A DNA stretch of 22,745 bases, taken from assembly GCA_900552455.1 (NCBI GenBank), contig URZX01000034.1:1-22745 (forward strand), read 5' to 3'. Each line of letters opens with the position of its first letter. The stretch's first letter is position 1. The notes beneath the pieces were generated by a model, which searched no databases, had not been told where the DNA came from, and was given only the letters and a program-made list of their open reading frames with translations. Origin of the DNA: an uncultured Peptococcaceae bacterium (GTDB taxonomy: Bacteria > Bacillota > Peptococcia > Peptococcales > Peptococcaceae). Positions 22,691-22,745 of the stretch are shown here, one piece after another. The position numbers were made by a program, and so were the translations under genes.

Positions 22691-22745
<55 letters not shown>

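Overview
The window looks like a chromosomal segment of an anaerobic, sulfite- or sulfur-respiring member of the Firmicutes (Clostridia or a relative). The reasons are SLH-domain surface proteins, strong AGGAGG ribosome binding sites, extended -10 promoters, a CD1871A-type CXXC mini-protein, a DUF6323/DUF6179-like pair and a Dsr sulfite-reductase membrane complex. The species cannot be fixed from this sequence. No dsrAB, rRNA, tRNA, CRISPR array, transposase or phage gene was seen.

Left part (1-2230): the 3' portion of an SLH-domain surface protein gene (minus strand, running off the left edge) abuts the 3' portion of an adenine deaminase gene (plus strand) at about 1655-1670. Both genes lack their 5' parts, so this is a rearrangement or assembly junction.

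Redox modules (2260-9813): a three-gene module occurs twice. Each copy encodes a TlpA-like thioredoxin lipoprotein, a roughly 50-residue membrane protein ending in a CXXC motif, and a NapH-like polytopic 4Fe-4S membrane protein. The two copies share the same gene overlaps and a conserved upstream block at an identical distance from the start codon. Copy 2 continues into an OmpR-type response regulator and a histidine kinase. Between the copies lie a decayed alpha/beta hydrolase pseudogene and a DUF6323/DUF6179-like two-gene operon, both on the minus strand. I infer a trans-membrane thiol/electron-transfer system, possibly self-regulated; this is the best candidate here for an undescribed system.

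Respiratory operon (9942-17827, minus strand): resB, ccsA, a RsbRD-N-like gene, then dsrK, dsrJ, dsrO, dsrP and dsrM, all tightly packed. ResB/CcsA would attach heme to the triheme cytochrome DsrJ, so the operon holds both a cytochrome-bearing sulfite-respiration complex and its maturation factors. A strong promoter lies about 190 bp upstream of resB, separated from it by an inverted-repeat element.

Right part (18128-22745): a PspC-domain protein overlaps a short CbiX/SirB-type chelatase (siroheme or cobalamin branch). Divergent from them is a membrane-anchored Ala-rich coiled-coil protein. Then come a complete 890-residue secreted SLH protein with Ig-like domains, a small four-cysteine protein translationally coupled to it, a possible 23-codon leader ORF, a terminator-like hairpin and a (TGCG)n microsatellite that runs to the window end.
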